This document shows, piece by piece, positions 4,205 through 5,273 of a stretch of 5,273 nt of DNA. This DNA is from an uncultured Prevotella sp. GTDB taxonomy: Bacteria; Bacteroidota; Bacteroidia; Bacteroidales; Bacteroidaceae. The stretch lies in the NCBI GenBank assembly GCA_945863825.1, contig CAMBBY010000138.1:1-5273 (forward strand). The letters are read 5' to 3'. The notes beneath the pieces were generated by a model. That model was not told the origin of the DNA and did not search any database. It was given only the letters and a program-made list of their open reading frames with translations. Made by a program: the position numbers and the translations under genes. Position 1 is the stretch's first letter; each line of letters begins with the position of its first letter.

Positions 4205-5273
4205 TCATATAGAATCTTTATCCAACAAGAAATCAAATACGTCCATAAATACGATGCCGTCATCGTTTTGGTATTTCTTGATGAGGTCGCCTGTTATCAC
4301 ATACTTCATAAAACTATCGTCTATACGTAGCAAAGAGGCAAGTTCTTGTTTCGTCTTCTCCTTGTCTGGCAAACTGAGAGCCGACTGGATGTAGCAGCGT
4401 TTGTAGCCTTGGTTGCAAACAAAGTCAACTTCAAGCATCCGTCTCACTTTGGTTCCTTTTTCGTCCACGCCGTTGATTTCTACGTTGCCAATGTCCACAC
4501 TATATCCACGGTAGCGAAGTTCGTTATAGATGGCATTCTCCATCAGATGGGTTTTCTCTTGTTGGCGAAAGCCGAGAAGTGCATTGCGAATGCCTAAGTC
4601 AGAAAAATAATATTTCAATGGCGTTCCGATATACTTACGACCTTTTACGTCATAGCGATTGCATGGCTCAAGCAAGAACGCATCTGCAAGATATTCGATG
4701 TATTTCTTGATGGTTGCAGAGCTTATAGAGACATTCTTTACAGATTGGAAAGTCGTTGCGGATTGGTAAGTCCGCCAATTCCCGATGCGAGAATCTTGAA
4801 TAAATCGTTGAGTTCTGCATCGTTCTTTATCTTGTTTCTGTTGATGACATCTATCATGTAAGTCTCAGTCAAGAGGCTGTTCAGAAGTCTCACTTTTTCT
4901 TCTTCTGTCTTTTGTAGAACAACAGGCGGAAGACCACCATAAAGCAAATATTCGTTCCATCCATCCTGCTTGTCGCCATCATATACGGTCATAAATTCAG
5001 CAAAGCTGAGTGGTGAAACGTGTATTTGGTATCCTCGTCCACGAAATTCGGTTATTATATCCTTGGATAGGAAACGTGCATTGCTTCCCGTCACATAAAC
5101 ATCAGCATTGGGAATATGCAATAATCCATTTAGTACATCTTCAAACTCGTCAAGCATCTGTACCTCATCAAGCAGAATGTAATAAGGTTGGTCGTCAGCA
5201 ATCTTCTCTTTTACATACTCCTCAAATCCGCAACCGCCCTCATAAGATGACACAGAGGTCAAAAAGGTAGCGA
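4205..5273 (-). pseudogene. Frameshifted AAA+ ATPase / DUF4143 gene, 5' end beyond window
   Basis: Two leftward frames join into one gene. The upstream frame enters from the window edge (ATFLTSVSSYEGG) and ends at TAA 4740-4738. It carries Walker B YYILLDEVQML, VYVTGSNARFLSKDI, RGRGYQIHVSPLSFAEF and YLLYGGLPPVV, all typical of ATPases with a DUF4143 tail; Walker A must lie to the right of the window. The downstream frame, open from about 4759 to TGA 4207-4205, continues with SVKNVSISSATIKKYIEYL and FLLEPCNRYDVKGRKY, KYYFSDLGIRNALLGFR, LMENAIYNELRYRGY and LEVDFVCNQG, the nuclease-fold-like C-terminal part. At the join the family pattern LTNPxxLSNTFxSVK is broken after LSN. Adding one more copy of ACTTTCCAAT (remaining copy 4753-4744) restores RLSNTFQSVK exactly. 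A sequencing or assembly error, or a reversible slippage event, are alternatives to a fixed mutation. Confidence 0.85.

Noticed and set aside
4014..4394. Plus-strand open frame running through the repeat array into the broken ATPase gene
   Set aside because: It reads through repeats with a 22-bp step that is not a multiple of three and then runs antisense to clear ATPase coding sequence.

Overview
The window looks like chromosomal DNA of a Bacteroidales bacterium, most likely Prevotella/Segatella. The evidence is three matches to the Bacteroidetes promoter -7 box (TAnnTTTG), one of them with a TTTG -33 box at the standard spacing. Start codons follow A-rich rather than strong Shine-Dalgarno sequences, and the window holds a BspA-type surface-protein start, DUF4143-type ATPases and a fused SpmA-SpmB membrane protein. 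No sequence search could be run, so all family assignments rest on recognised motifs.

Layout. (1) 1-1196, minus strand: most of a fused SpmA/SpmB (nucleoside-recognition/Gate domain) membrane protein that runs off the left edge. (2) 1197-1443: its control region, with a -7 box and two near-identical long palindromes centred 179 bp apart. (3) 1444-2613, minus strand: an intact AAA+ ATPase with a C-terminal DUF4143-like part. (4) 2614-2800: a compact divergent control region. Three copies of a palindrome (core CCCTCAwTGAGGG) are spaced exactly 33 bp centre to centre and lie between two facing-away promoters that share an identical 13-bp box. (5) 2801-3183: a long leader transcribed to the right, without a credible gene but with well-paired RNA helices. 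(6) 3184-3949, plus strand: a truncated BspA-like secreted-protein start followed by three short, partly overlapping open frames that look like gene fragments. (7) 3950-4204: a convergent intergenic region with 17-bp inverted repeats at its ends, a seven-unit array of 22-bp period containing perfect palindromes, and a bidirectional terminator-like hairpin. (8) 4205-5273, minus strand: a second ATPase/DUF4143 gene, split by a frameshift that is neatly explained by loss of one copy of a 10-bp direct repeat, and running off the right edge.

How the parts relate. The two ATPase genes flank an accessory island made of a regulated promoter, a structured leader, surface-protein and unknown gene fragments, and a repeat array. 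The most notable items are the 33-bp-phased operator array between mirrored promoters, the structured leader downstream of it, and the 22-bp-period array. What binds the operators, and what the leader RNA does, cannot be decided from this window; no obvious stand-alone regulator gene is present.
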